A stretch of 64,000 nucleotides of DNA from Kappaphycus alvarezii (Eukaryota > Rhodophyta > Florideophyceae > Gigartinales > Solieriaceae). The stretch covers positions 1 to 64,000 of the forward strand of contig NADL03000530.1 in NCBI GenBank assembly GCA_002205965.3. Direction: 5' to 3'. The translations under genes were made by a program, and so were the position numbers. The notes beneath the pieces were generated by a model. That model was not told the origin of the DNA, ran no database searches, and worked only from the letters and a program-made list of their open reading frames with translations. Of the stretch, positions 23,422-37,088 are shown in pieces (positions within the stretch are counted from its first letter, which is position 1; the number at the start of each line of letters is the position of its first letter).

Positions 23422-26400
23422 AGTATTGAACGAAATTTTTGTTTCGGAGTGATGCTATTGTTTTCTTGCAAATGTAGTATTTATTTGGGTCAATGAAAAA
23501 TATCGGGTTTTATTTGAAATAATTGCAAAATATTGTCAATATACATAAAACTTTCTTTCAGTCTGCTGGGAGAGACATTTGAATTATAGGAAAAGGTGCT
23601 TTGGTAGCGCGTATCCCACCCTTCGAGCTTTACCGTTCTCTCGGAGCAATATCAGATCCTTTGCGGCGAGGGCAGCTGAATTTGGAATATCAGAAATTTC
23701 TTTAGACTTTTTGCCATGAACTATCATTCTGTCTGTGATAATTATATTATTTACAAGAGCACTGTCTCCAAGAATTGCCAAAACAGGCAGTGAAATCTCA
23801 TTCGGGAGCCTGGAAAGTACAACTCCGAGATGATGGCTACTTTCGTATCAAGAAAGCTCCCAGGATATTTGACTGGTGCTTGTGTAAGTCCCCTAAAACA
23901 TTTAAAGACGAATAAGTTAGAAACCGACACAGAGTGGGAAAATGCTTCAAAAGGGGATTTTTAGGTTCGAACCCGTGAATTTTGCATTCGCTACTGCAAA
24001 AAATACCTTCAGGAATTATCTATTAATGAAATTAGTCCCTTCTACAGCTGCTGAGTTCTTCATTTAATCAAATTTAGGCCAACATATCACAAACTAGGCT
24101 CTATTTTTTTGCCTGCTCCACTTCTTTGGAACTCCAAGCTATAGTCTATCCAAAAACAAACTGCGCTTTGGGTTAAACCGAAAAGAGGACATAAATTGTG
24201 CATCGTACCTTTCGATTTAAGGTAGTAGCCTTGTCCTGTACTCAGCAACGGAATTATACTACGATTTTTCGGTCTCATTATGAACTGTTTTCCATGGCTA
24301 AGTGACGCTCGCCATTTTACAAATTATGGTATTATTTGCTTACGCTTGCTTCTATACTTTATAAGGTTGAGAAATAGTCACAGTATTTATCACAAGAAAA
24401 TGTTTTAAAAGGATGCTGGGGACTAGTTTAGCGGTATAATTAGTGAAACGGGGCCTAAGTGGAGGGAAATTTCTGGGATATGGACCGATCTCTACTTTTC
24501 GTGCATCTAGAGGCATTATATTTGACAACGAATTTACGGTACGGTTGTGATGAAAGCGTTTTAAAATTATCAAGTGTATGCATGAAAAATTCTTAACCCA
24601 ATGGAAATAAGAGACATAACGCGACTAATTAATGTAAGAAGATATATAAATCTGGTTTAAGGCAGTTGGAATAGTAGAAGTAGACGCAAATAATTTGCGG
24701 ATGATCTGTTTACAGTGTACCTGGAGCAAGGTCCCTAGTTTTCGTCGAAAACCTGCAGGTCGTGAATAGTACAAAGAAGAGTTGATTACTATAGAAGGCT
24801 GGCTGCAGGTATCTATTATACTACTTTCTACGTATTTCTGGTTAGAAGTATGCAACGGCAGCATTGTAAAAGTGTAATACGCACGATTATACCAGAAGAA
24901 AATCTATGTAGGAATTTGTACGCTATAAGAAAAGTAAGTTGGTTTTATGTCGAAATAGCGACACTGGAAAATTGAAGCTGTTTGGCCTGAGCAATTCCTG
25001 CATTAATAATATAAATTAGCATATTAGGGAAAATGATAGCGATGTTTCCTTTCCATCTGCGACCTGTGATACTCTATGGGGCTGATCAATACTTTATCTG
25101 GGATTGTAATCGTCCAAAGGTAATCAGTTTTAAGTGGAAAATATTTGTATTAACCAGATGAATGACGTAAAATGCTTCATTATTTTATAGTCGTTCAAGA
25201 AATAAGTTCTTTTCGAAGATCATCTCCCATAACAGCCTTTAAAAACTCTTAATAACTTTAGAGAAGCAGATAATGCCATTATTAACGTTGAAACTTATAC
25301 TATACAGATATGGATGTAATTTCACACATAAAAATAAAATTTTCATGGATATGTATCGTCACTTCCGTCTCAGTACTTCTTTCTATTGTGAAAGGGATGA
25401 TAGAGAATTTAATGATCACATGTACGGATTTCAGGACTGCAAAGATGAAAAACCACAGTAAATCCCTAGAAAAATACATGCAATACTATTTGAGGAACTC
25501 AAAAGAGCTCCAGTTGACTGATTTTCTGGAAAAAAGCTTTCTCGAAAAACGTGGAGCCCTTATAGATAATTTCAATGCTTAAAACTACTGCTTGATCCCT
25601 GAGTGTCTTCTTTTTCGCACTGTTTGCTAATTTCCCTCCCAGATCTCATCTTACATTTATAACATCAAGGTAAAACGCCACTTCTGCGTTCTCATTGCAG
25701 AAGGTCTCATTTAATTTAATTTAGACATAGCCGGTAATGACTAGATGGTGATATCAAATTCGTCCTAAGGGCTTCATAAATTTTTTCGACGACGGTGGAT
25801 TGAATAGTATATACAATTAAGTTTGCGGAAGATACTATCCGGTGATCCAAGGTCTTTTAATAGCATTACAAACTTAGCGCAAATACATGGGCTCATACAC
25901 CTTAGCTTTGAAAGTTAAGATTGTACTGCACGAGTGTTTTGGAACTATGTGAGTACAAAATACGTAAATATTCCAAGGGATTTAGCCCATCTAGAATTGA
26001 TTACGCCGAAACAAATAAATTAAAAAGCGTATGCTTCTAGTCTTCAACTCATAAGTGAAACTCAGCGATTAAGCCTTATTTAAGATATGATATATTTCCG
26101 CTCTTGTTTTCGCACGTCAATTTATGTCCAAAACTACCTCTTATACGTATGTCTGACAGAGAGTCTATCTAGAAGTTCGATTTTTTGACTATAATGGAAA
26201 TCAATCAGTTGCATAAGTAAAAAATTGTAAGAAATTTGTAGGCGTTATTCCAAATTGTGTGCGATGAAACATGTTTTTAGAAGAAAAGTTTCCGAATTTC
26301 GAGAAATGAAGTTGAACTTATTTGAGATAGATGTGATACGATGGAAATAAGTGTACACGTCTCATTCTAGAAACTTTAAATATATAATATTTCCGTAAGA

Positions 26401-29400
26401 ATTAAATATTTAAGGCAAGCATTCCTTGAAAATATCATATGTCTCATAAGGTGTCCGGACAAAATGAATGGAAGTTTTTCTGTTGAGGTTTCAAAATGAA
26501 GACAATGAAGAGCTTGTTTTTTGGATGACGGACTAAAAAAAAGTAAATCATCATAGAATCGAATCTATGCCTTGCGCTCTATTAACTTTATGAGCCATTG
26601 AAACAAATAAAAAAAGAATCGACAAGCTCATGGGGGAAATTTTTGCCGAGGGGCACTCTAAAAGATTTATTTAATCGATAGAAAACAATATTCATACTGA
26701 GTATCCGAAGTAACTTGAAAAAGTTGTGGATGAAAATGAATTTCATGAAATATTTAGCGGATATAGGAAACGTTGAAAGATTCGAAAGGTCCTTTAAATT
26801 TTTGAGAAATTAAAGAGATGTTACATCATAGAAAATAATCTCGATTTTGGTTAAAAATTATCTCAATCACACAGACGTTATCAGTGACTTTACAGCAGAA
26901 AATTTAAAGATTAGCGGGTATTCGATGAAAAAAATTTTCCAAGGTAAAATAAAGAAACAACAATCCTCTTCCGGTCCAAAAATAGATTATATTTCCCTAC
27001 GGGGTGATTCAATTATTTATCGAGCATTTATGAACCAAGATGGATTATGTGGAGAAAGAAAGTTGATAAAAAACCAGAACTAAAGATCTGCAGAATGCTT
27101 TTAAATCATGAAGAAAAAATTTATGAATCATTAAAGAAAGCATTATATAATGAATAACATTTCTAGATAGATTAGTTTTCTGTGCTACAATAGAAGTTAT
27201 TATATGTACTTTTCACTATTTCAGCTTTTAGCTTGTACAAAATTAATGTCAAAGCGCCTTAAAAATATATGAAATTACTTTACTTGGAAAGGAAAATTTT
27301 GAAGAGCTGTTGGAACGCAACGAAGAAAAGTTTTCTCGGGGATGAAGTAAATTCTAGAAACTGTTTTCAGGAAAGCGGAAAAGAATAAAATAACCAATGA
27401 AAAGTTAAAGGACTAGAATCCGTGAATTTTTTCTCTGAAATAAGCCATTTTCAACAAAATGGTATCAAATAAGTTTTTAAATTTGAAATTTTATTTACGA
27501 AAAATGGGGCGAATAAAACTGCAGCGAATCTAGATTGAAGATATCGGATTTTTTCTTTTGGCCTGCGTAGTAGGGCTATTTATTTACGAAACTCGAGTTG
27601 AATCAGCTGCACAACAAGTCGACTATAAGTCTGGGCATTTGATTCAAATCTAAGAATATCTGAACTTGAAACATATAAAAAAGTAGAACTTTAATGACTA
27701 CGAAGTATGATTTTATGTTTTGTTTTGAGGAGTAAATCTTAAAAATATTAACTTAGATATTTACCGTGGTTACCATTTAGACAAAAAAAATTACATCGAG
27801 AAGTTTATATATACATAGATTATAGAACAACAGCAGAACTTCAGCAATTTATTACCTAGCACTCTTTAGAAGGTGAAAAATGGTTTTGTATTTATGTATA
27901 CAATAGTAATATACGCAGCGTTAAAAGGGCCGACAAGAGAGAAATAACATGAATATAGTTTCATCCAGACAAATTAGACTGAGAAATACCGCTAAATTCT
28001 GAAAAGAAAAACATTAAAGGAAAAATGGTTTATTAATGAATGATCGCAAGGTTAAAATATGTTCTTCTACATGATTATATAAGTAATTATTTTTTTTTAT
28101 TTAAGTTTAAATTATTGGAAGAATTTAATGCTATTTACTGTTTAAAAATGTTCCTCTCATACCACCACCTTTGTCTTGACAAGGGAACGCTTATAATATA
28201 GATCTACAACTTAGAAGTTGAAGCTACGAGTTTAGAATACGACAAATTTTGGTCTTCCGAACTACAGAGTATAATCAAATATTAATAACTAGATGTGTTG
28301 CTTATTTTACTGTCGTTAAAGATATCTTTTGTTGAAGATATAAAAAATTAAACATTGGTTAAATCAATCAGTTCCCTGAAAAACATTTCTATGAAAGTGT
28401 GTTATTCTTTAAGAACACAGTGGTATTCTTTAGCAAGTTCGGAATATTAGGGACTCACTTTTAATATGAAGATAAAATTCACTATTTAAGTCGGATGTTG
28501 CCCCAGAAACTCGTGATAGGCTTTCCAAGCACGATATTTCATGCGTAGGATTTTCTGTCTATGATATCCTGAAACAATGTCATTTAATTACAACACATGA
28601 ATAGAGGGGCAATTATGGTGTTTGACTGTTGGTTTTATCTTAAGCTTAATAGAATGAAAATCAATTCTGTTCGAAATTTGGATCAGTAGAAATGATTTGG
28701 CTGATTTCAAAATAATAGTTTATTTGAAGATAAATGATGGAAAAATATTTTAAACGAACCTTAGATGAGGCCAAAGGGTTCAATTAATAGTAGCATTTAT
28801 TGTTTATCTATTTGTGTCGTTTGATGGTGATATTGATATCAAGGAGGACTTAGGAGGTTCTGGCTTTAGCGACGAAAATTTTCCCATGACAAGTAGTAAC
28901 TACTATACGTATTGGGAACAGAACCACTCATTAAAACTTAATGATAGATGAACCCAGTTTTCTCAGGCCTCCCAATAAAACTTTATGCATTTGCTAATAA
29001 GTTATTAGTTCCAGCTGGTACAAGTCTTTACTTGTTTATATTTAAACTGGCTTTCTTTTTGAGATAATTAAGTTGTATTTACTCGCAAATTTAATTTACA
29101 TCCATAAATCTCCAAACTGAGAAAATAGCAGTAATAAAGAAGGACCAGGGCGATCTCCAGTTTTGAAATTTGTTCTCAGTTATCTAAAGCGAACCCCAGC
29201 TATATATATTTAATTATTGATGACCCCGAAAGACCTTACATGGTTCAAAAATAGGACTTCGCAGCACCTTGAATGGTTTTCTGAATGAAATTCAGCAAGC
29301 AGAAGTTAGGAAAGACTTCAAGCTCTGATTAAAAAGACTCCCTTGTGGTTCTCTTATTTCATCTGTAGTGTCCATTGTAAGAAGTGTCTCTGAAATACTC

Positions 29401-30034
29401 TTGTCCTGGTATGGCAGTTCATCAAAGGGGGCACTCTAACATTTACTATATTTATAACGAGAAATCTATAGAAAAGAATCAATATTGCTATCGAAGATTA
29501 AGTATATAAAGCTTTATTGTATTTAAATTCAAAAAGATCCAAAAGGAATATCAAAGAACAAATATATGTAAAGGAAAATTTCGAACCTTGGGTTATACAT
29601 AAACGTTTTCAAACTTACTTAAAAGCATTAAAGTTGATTAAACTTTTATTAACATTTGTTTTGGTTTGATTACAAACTGATCCACAAAAATGTTTCCGAA
29701 CACGCAATAGATATGTTCGGGAAATAAAAATTACCTTACTCCACTCCTCACATCTTCTGAGAAGAGGTAAAGACCTTTGCTGCCCTCTGTTGTACACAAA
29801 GCATACCTCCAAACTCCCTCGGTTCGCCGTCCTCCGAAGCCGAGCTGTAACTACACCCATATTTCTAAATTGAAAATAAAACACTTTGAAAAAACTTGTA
29901 AAATTATCAGGATAGCACAACCCTAAGTAACTTTACAAGTATAAATATTATTTGGAAAAAGAAATATGGGGCAAAATATTAAGGTCCATTGTTTGGAGTG
30001 ATGTAACCTCAAAATGTCTCCCTTACGAGATTGT

Positions 30035-30058
30035 TGGTTTTAGGGGTTTTAGGGGTTT
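30035..30058 (+). repeat. Short telomere-like TTTTAGGGG repeat
   Basis: The sequence GGTTTTAGGGGTTTTAGGGG followed by TTTT contains the TTTTAGGGG unit about 2.5 times. It resembles plant- or green-alga-type telomere repeats but is too short to mean more than chance or a small interstitial trace. Confidence 0.4.
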
Positions 30059-33000
30059 TACTTATTTACGACTTATTTATGGAATTAGGTAGAAATAAAA
30101 AAATTAAGGTCGAATTCGGGGTACTAATCTTATCTTGGCCCCATAAAACGAAAAATATGTGCATATTTTTGTTTGCATAGAAAACTATAAACGGGAAAGA
30201 ACTATACGATGTTGAAATATCGCTGATGATTTCCTCATATATTGTAGTATCAGTAATGTAATAGAGAGTAATATCAAGTTAGCCAACACATCCATCCCAA
30301 ATAATAGAAAAATTTAATTCGCTACGCGTACTAAGCTTGAACGAAACGGCAGATTTGTTGAAGTGTTTTTCTATAACAAAGAATTGAATTTAACAACCGA
30401 AAAGTACCATACGGAGTAAAATATAATGCAAAAATGTACATTACAATGAAGTGTACCTATCTATCTAGCTAGACGTAGTCAGTTTTTCTACAATTGTGTA
30501 GTTCAATTCTAATTTTACAGAAATTTTTGAAAAATAGGAATCCACTTCATGTCATATGGAAATCAGGAATGGAAACGTATCAATAATTTAGGTGAGATCA
30601 AGGCTAAAGTTGTGATCCTCTATTTAATAAAGTGCAGATAAAAAATGACTACTCTGTAATGAAAAGGAAAAGAAACGACATCAAAGAACGCTCTGTGCTA
30701 AGATATGAATAGTTCATTCAATATTTTTTACTGTATTCATCCATTTGCGGTCAAATACCAGTGAAGTATTGCAGGTTTCGATAAGCATTAAATAATTCCC
30801 TCACGACATACTTTCAAATGTAAATTATGAAATATTTAGCTAATCGGATGAAATAAAAAATTACTTAGTTGCGCAGGAAAGCGAGGACAGATTTTTTAAG
30901 AATAATTAACCTATTTTATTCTCACAATGCAGAAATTCAATTCAGCCGCAAGAGAGTGAACTTGACTATTAATTAATGTATTATATATGATAAAATGAAC
31001 TATTTCTAGATTAATAATCATGTCATGTCATATTTCCAACACTGAACTATCCCTGAAAAGGGGTGGGGAATTTGGGCTACTTTAATTTTAATATTTGAAG
31101 GATATGGTCGTTTGTGGAAAAGTGCTGGTACTAAAAACTTTTTTTCAAACCTCATGTTCGCTCTTGTTCGCGTGTTAAATTTCAGCTCCAGCAACAAAGG
31201 GTTGCAAGGGTGCAAAAAGTACATTATTATGTCAGCGTACCCAATAGACATTATTTATATAGAGTTTGAAGCCTGTTTTTCAAATTATCGCCTATTGTAA
31301 GCACTATATGATGAGAGATGTATAAATAAAAACTTTTAGATAGCTTCTCGAAATGTGAACTCGATCGTTACGCTACGACTGCCATTTGGAGCATATACGG
31401 CAGAAAAAGCTGCACTTATCGCATAGAAAACCTATTTCTCTTTTACTGCAGCCATATATAAAAGTTTCTGCTTTTCAAATATTTATTGATTAGAGTACAC
31501 TTTAGATTTGTGTTACCATCCATAACAGTGAACTGTTCATCCAGTTACATTATTATGTCAGGAAAGAGTTGTTCAAATATTTACCTTGACTTTTTGTCTT
31601 GGGATTTCATTTAGCTTTAGCTATATTGATTTAATTTAAATATCTTCAAGTTAGTTTTTTGCGAGAAAATTATATAAAATTCAGTCCCTATAAATTGCAC
31701 TCATCTAATCTTGTCAAAAAGTTCGAAAAAGACTTCTAAGAAAAACAATGTTTCCCTTGCGCACCTAATGTTTATTGTTGATGTGCAAAACTTTAGAGAA
31801 TCTGGGATACTCGGGTTGATGTAAATGTATTCTAATATCATTAACATTTTGTAATAGATTAAAAGATAAATCAGTGCAATATGTACTGTGATAGTTCTTA
31901 CAGAATAGTTTCAATTGAAGTTTTGTCCAAAAAGGATTTCCTTCGTGAGAAGTACCACCCTAGTGTTAGATAATTTAATTTTGCGAAACTTCGTGAGAAA
32001 AATTTTACGGAGATAATTTCAATCAATATTGTAGCGAAATTGCATTTAATTAAATATTCAAATTTAAATATATAAAATATGATCTTTAAAGTGAAAATGA
32101 CGTCGCTTGAACAAGCACGAATTTTCAAATCTCTCCATCATTTATTGGATAACGGGAAGCTTTATAGACATATAACAGTTAAAAATCATTCGTGCCATAC
32201 AGGACTTCAGATAGTGTCAGAATTACAACACACTTGAAAGCATTCCGCGCATACTCTTTAGCCTCGGATATGACGTGTCAACATGTTATCCTTACATGGC
32301 AAGAACAGCAGTATCGATTTATCTGATATTCTCTGTAACGCCTCTCAGCGACAAAGTCTTTTGATTTTCCCGGCGAAAATTCAAAATAGTAGCCAACCAG
32401 GATTCATGTTTATTAGGACGCACTTTATTTCAATAATTGTAAATTATGGTGGTTTCGACATTGATTTAGGAAATATTGAATGAAATAAACTACAATTATG
32501 TTTATTTTGAGGTATAGAACTATTTTTGAAAGCTAAAGCTCTGTATGAATACTTCATGTGTTTGATATTCTCTACTTACAAGTGATTATTCAATAAATTC
32601 TGGAATCTTTCTGAATGTAAAAGCGGTCAATTTAAACTGGTTCATTAAACCCTTTCTTTACGATTAAATTTATCAAAGAATATTTGCATCTCTAGACTAG
32701 ACACATATATGTACGAATTGATTCTTGTCTCATATGACCGCTTCAATAAATTTAAAATAATTTTTGACCTTTCAATCATCTCTGGTTCTACGATTTATGG
32801 TTCAAGCTAAAGATAAAATGAACTTTTGAAATGATAAAAATTCGAATACACTTCTAAATAGCGTTCAAAGAAGGAAGATACGTGATTTTGCTTTGAAGAA
32901 ATTTCCTTTCAGTACTCAGAAAGAATGTCATTTCATTCAAGTTTAAGTTTCAGTCGAGACTCTTGAGAAATATTACTGAATTTTTTGAGATTTAGTTTCC

Positions 33001-35747
33001 TTTAGGAAACCAATAATTACTTTCCGGAGACTTTAATATCGGAAAATTAATATTTGCCTTAGCTGCAGAAACATTTAGATTTTCTTGAATCTCTTATTAT
33101 TTTGAAATCTCGATGTGACACAGCTTTATGGGATTTTACAACAGATAAAGCACTCTAGTAGGGGCTACATTTTAACGTTGACCAGATAATTCCATACCTT
33201 CTCTGCTTAAAGTTTCTGAAAAAACTTTAAAAATACTGAACTCATTTTGACTCGAAAGTATAACTTTTATAATGGAGCTGAAGCAAACAGATGTCTATTC
33301 TGGACAAGTTTTGATAGAAAGATCTTTTTATGCTCTAGAAATATACAGAGACACGAACATTATTTGAAGGATAGCTTCTCTTTTTCGAATATAAAGAACA
33401 TTTGAAACATTTTAACATTCCATTTAGCTTTTGATTGGAGAAATTAGAGTAATAAAGGAGCATTTGGGTTTGAGTCATGAGTATTTAACCTTGTTGTATG
33501 GATTCTATCACGATAATACCAATCTTTTCGGTAAAATGTGGTCTAAAGCTGAATGATTATGATTTACTGTAAATTCACTTTTGTGATTAAGGAAATAGTA
33601 GACAATCAACTAACAAGTATAATAGTAAAAAAGTTAAAAATAGTTTTAAAAAGTTCACTTTTGTTTACAAAATGCTGTTCAACAATAACATCACAAAATA
33701 AAATTTGGTAAATTGGATTTCAAGGCATTAGCTCGCGATTCATCCCATAAATGTTTAGAAAAGATTAGCTAATTTTTTCTTTAAATGCAAAACAAATTAC
33801 ATGTAATAGTTAAAGTTTAGAAGTGGTATTAAACAGAACAAGTATGCACGTATAATTTCATTCTTTCAACTCGGCTAAACATGAAATCAGGAAAATTTTT
33901 TCATTATTCATGACATAATTTTGCAAAATGTACTTATGCTTCTATTGTCTGTAAATTTTCAGTTGTAAAAATTAAATAAAAAACAACCTAAAGCATAAAT
34001 TTATTTTGACGCAATTGTGTAGAAGACCAAACAGCTTCAATGGTCTCTATCAACTATAAAGATGAATATAACGGAATATTGTTTCTTCAGTACGTCCTTG
34101 GAGAATTTTACAGGGCGATCAGTGTTCCCTCACAAACGCCAACTATTCAAAAATAAAAACATAGCTCTGTTCTTGAGTTCATAACAAAAAATCCCTCACC
34201 AAAGAGATTCAATGGAGTTACGTAAAGTATTCAACATTGTAATATAAAGATTTAAAACATGGAGAATTTTTTTTGGATTCAGTACTTACATACAAATAAA
34301 AACACATTATAGAAAATTCTCCCTGTACGTGTGATTCAGTTTCTTATTTTGTGCAAAAAGAATTAATTTCAACTCTGAAAATAATAGAATTATAATTAGT
34401 TTGGAGCTATTAAACTACTATTCTTGTTCTATTGGAAGTATTCTACAACAAATATTTTATACTTCTCCAAAAAACTTTGCTCTATCTCCGATATATTACA
34501 AAAATTTTGCAATACCATAACACCACAACCCAACTTCACCGAATGGAATTAAATAACTTTTTTCATTGAGCCTTCATATATGTTGACTTCAAGTAAAGAT
34601 GATTTAGTAAACACTATCTGCAGTATCTCCGTTACGTTTCGTAGTTTTTCACGTCTTGCTCTTCCTTATCGGAATGGTTCAGAAAATTCCATTAAGAAAC
34701 ATTTCAGGAGAGATTTACGCAATCTTCTGGTTTAAAATTTTTTTTTGCTTAGCTAATAACTGTAAATGACCTAAATTTCTATCTATCCAATTTTTCTCAT
34801 AAACTCTTAAACTAGCGTTCAATACACTCAATTTCTTTATCTTTAGTTGGAACTGTGTAGATAACACTTTCATCATAACCGCACCTTGTTTATGTGGCAA
34901 TACCTCTCATGATTAATATCGCTAGAAGCCTAGGCGAAAATGTGTTAAATTCTCCCACAAATCAGGAATATTCTTTAAAATATGCCGGCACTTGAACTAT
35001 CAGCTTAACACAGAATAAGATGTCATGAAAATATTATCAATCTGCACGTTAATTTATGTGAAGGGAACAGAGAAAAAATAGAACTACGATAATCTATGAC
35101 TGACTGTGGACCCAACAATTTCTTTGTTTCTGACAAGTTCGACTATACAATGAAAAACATTCGGCGAAAAAAAGTTATTTCGTATATAAAATATGCGCAG
35201 GCACGCTTTCCCTGCATATTTCAGCAGAAACTTCGTCCCTCTGGGAGCTGTAAAGAAGCCAAAAATCAGTTCCTCGGTAAGCATAAACTGAATTATCTGA
35301 AGATAGAAATCTAGGTTTTACCTTATGGTTTTTCTATCAGTGCGAGAAGGCATTTCGGCGAGTCTGTGTCTGACGTTGAAATACTGCAGGATGTTGTCAA
35401 TTGGCATCCGATTGAATGGAAACGTAGAGGGGAAAAATATTTTTCGGTGGTTCTAATGGCACTGAGAAGCACTCTGACAGTTCTCGTGGTTCTTTCGGAT
35501 AATAGATATTGTGGAACGGAGGAATAGGTGGGAGCTTTACGCCGGGATAAAAAGCATCCGCGCGTTGTGATTATATTAACTGAGAAGAAAAATAATAAGG
35601 AAAAATTATCAGATCGCTTGATCTTGTACACTTATTTCGAGAATCAGTGCGCCTGGTGGTCAATTGTTGATGGTAATTATCGTTGATCGGAGAGTTCTAC
35701 GATAATGTTTTTTATTCAACGCTCGCTCTCACCAATATACATACTGA

Positions 35748-36131
35748 GTGGTACCCTCTTGTGTGGTTCAGATGCAGAGCATCTTGAAAAAGCTGTATGA
35801 AATGCAGAGAGGCACCGTTAACTGTTTTCGTGTCCAGGTGAAATACACAGGGCGTCGCAGGTGCACAATAGAAGTTCGTATTCGCGGAATGTCTAAGAAG
35901 GCGGTGTTGCAGGGCTATTTAAGGAGTAATACGGCTCATTTATTTATGTGTAATTTGACGAATCTTTTACTTCTTTTTCCAATTGGACTAATAATATCCC
36001 CTACTACAGGCATTTTCTGCATGGTCACAGTAATTTCTAGTTTACTTGCATTAATTAATAGGAGATATTTTTTTCGCATATATAACGCTGTTTCCTCGGA
36101 AATACATTCTAACAATCGTGGTTCGAGGTAA
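35748..36131 (+). CDS. Hypothetical small membrane protein (doubtful)
   Basis: The longest open frame in the A/T-rich block, 127 codons. The N-terminal half is basic and hydrophilic (KKLYEMQRGTVNCFRVQVKY, then TGRRRCTIEVRIRGMSKKAV), and the middle has two adjacent hydrophobic stretches (NLLLLFPIGLIISPTTGIF and VISSLLALI) that could form a membrane hairpin. Composition here is more balanced than in the flanks. I do not recognise the family, and the frame may be chance or one exon of something larger. Confidence 0.22.
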   Translation: MVPSCVVQMQSILKKLYEMQRGTVNCFRVQVKYTGRRRCTIEVRIRGMSKKAVLQGYLRSNTAHLFMCNLTNLLLLFPIGLIISPTTGIFCMVTVISSLLALINRRYFFRIYNAVSSEIHSNNRGSR

Positions 36132-36869
36132 CTGGTTCACACATCTACTACACCATGTCATATAAATTATCAAATTTGATTATGCTCAGGGATGAAAGTG
36201 GTAGTGTTGATTGCGGGAGTTCAGAGGGCTGCTAATTGGGAGCGTTTTGGAGGTAGGCGTTGTGCGAACGCTTCACAGGTACGGTACCAATATGTAAACG
36301 TGGCCTCCACAAAGTTGGCCTTTTCAAGAGGTGAAACATGTGACACTTAATATTATTCAGCTATTTTAAAATTGCAGTTGAATCAGCCATGGAGTAAACG
36401 CTCAAAATATGGAGGTATGTACCCGAGGGCACAAAGCAATCGGGAAAATATAAAATACAAATACAACGCAGTTCTTTTTTCAACTGAAGTGTTTCAGTGG
36501 GTTGCTCACACAGAATTGAATATCTAGCTTGGTGAGAGAGAACAGCCTCTTCAGCAGCTGCAAAGTACTTAAATACTAGATTGATTTCGTTAATCTGGTT
36601 TATATTTCATTAAAGAATTGACAAGGTTAAGTAGAGAGGTTGATTGCAAGGATTTACTGAAAACAAACGGTGCAGTCTTTGTAAAAGATCAGACTGCGAA
36701 AAATCAAAGAGTTGAATTGGAAATAGTTTGGGTAGAGAATTGTGGATGACATGACAGCAGAAATTTATTCTTGACTTTCGTAATTTTTCGACTCCTTTTT
36801 AATCCAACGCTGCCCGAATATTCAATGCACTAAATCGGAGTAGTTAATAAGCTTGTCTCATAAAAACTA

Positions 36870-37088
36870 TGTGTATTGAAATCCTTTATTTACCCCTTAA
36901 TGCCTTGATCGGCTACGCTTAACCTACCTTTTTTTTCTTCGACCGCTCGTTACCGTAGACTTTTGTACTTTAATTTAGGGTACTGCAGTGTAAAGCACGC
37001 ACAAGATCACAAAGCACCCGGGGAGATACTTCCCGAAACTTTTAGTACAGTGCTTCCCCAGTATCACGTGACAATTAACCACCCAACA
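36870..37088 (-). repeat. Gypsy 3' LTR (left copy)
   Basis: On the plus strand it begins TGTGTATTG and its last shared block is CCACCCAACA, so it has TG...CA ends. It shares ACGCTTAACCTACC (36916-36929), a GTACTGCAGTG block and an ACTTTTAGTACAGT block with the copy at 43533. Borders are approximate. Confidence 0.5.

Larger units (their letters stand above)
23422..36869. other. A/T-rich desert without recognisable genes
   Basis: About 13 kb of visibly A/T-rich sequence with short random open frames, homopolymer runs and no protein family or RNA gene I can support. Small islands of more balanced composition occur near 29740-29860 and 35340-36330. A TTTTAGGGG triplet repeat lies at 30035-30058. 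The segment may be heavily decayed transposon sequence, heterochromatin or part of a centromere; the sequence alone does not decide. Confidence 0.55.

Noticed and set aside
23955..23975. GGTTCGAACC, a tRNA T-loop-like sequence
   Set aside because: No matching acceptor stem, D-arm or anticodon arm upstream; similar GGTTC words elsewhere in the window also failed.
30035..30058. Interstitial telomere
   Set aside because: Only about 2.5 units; too short to distinguish from chance in A/T- and G-run sequence.
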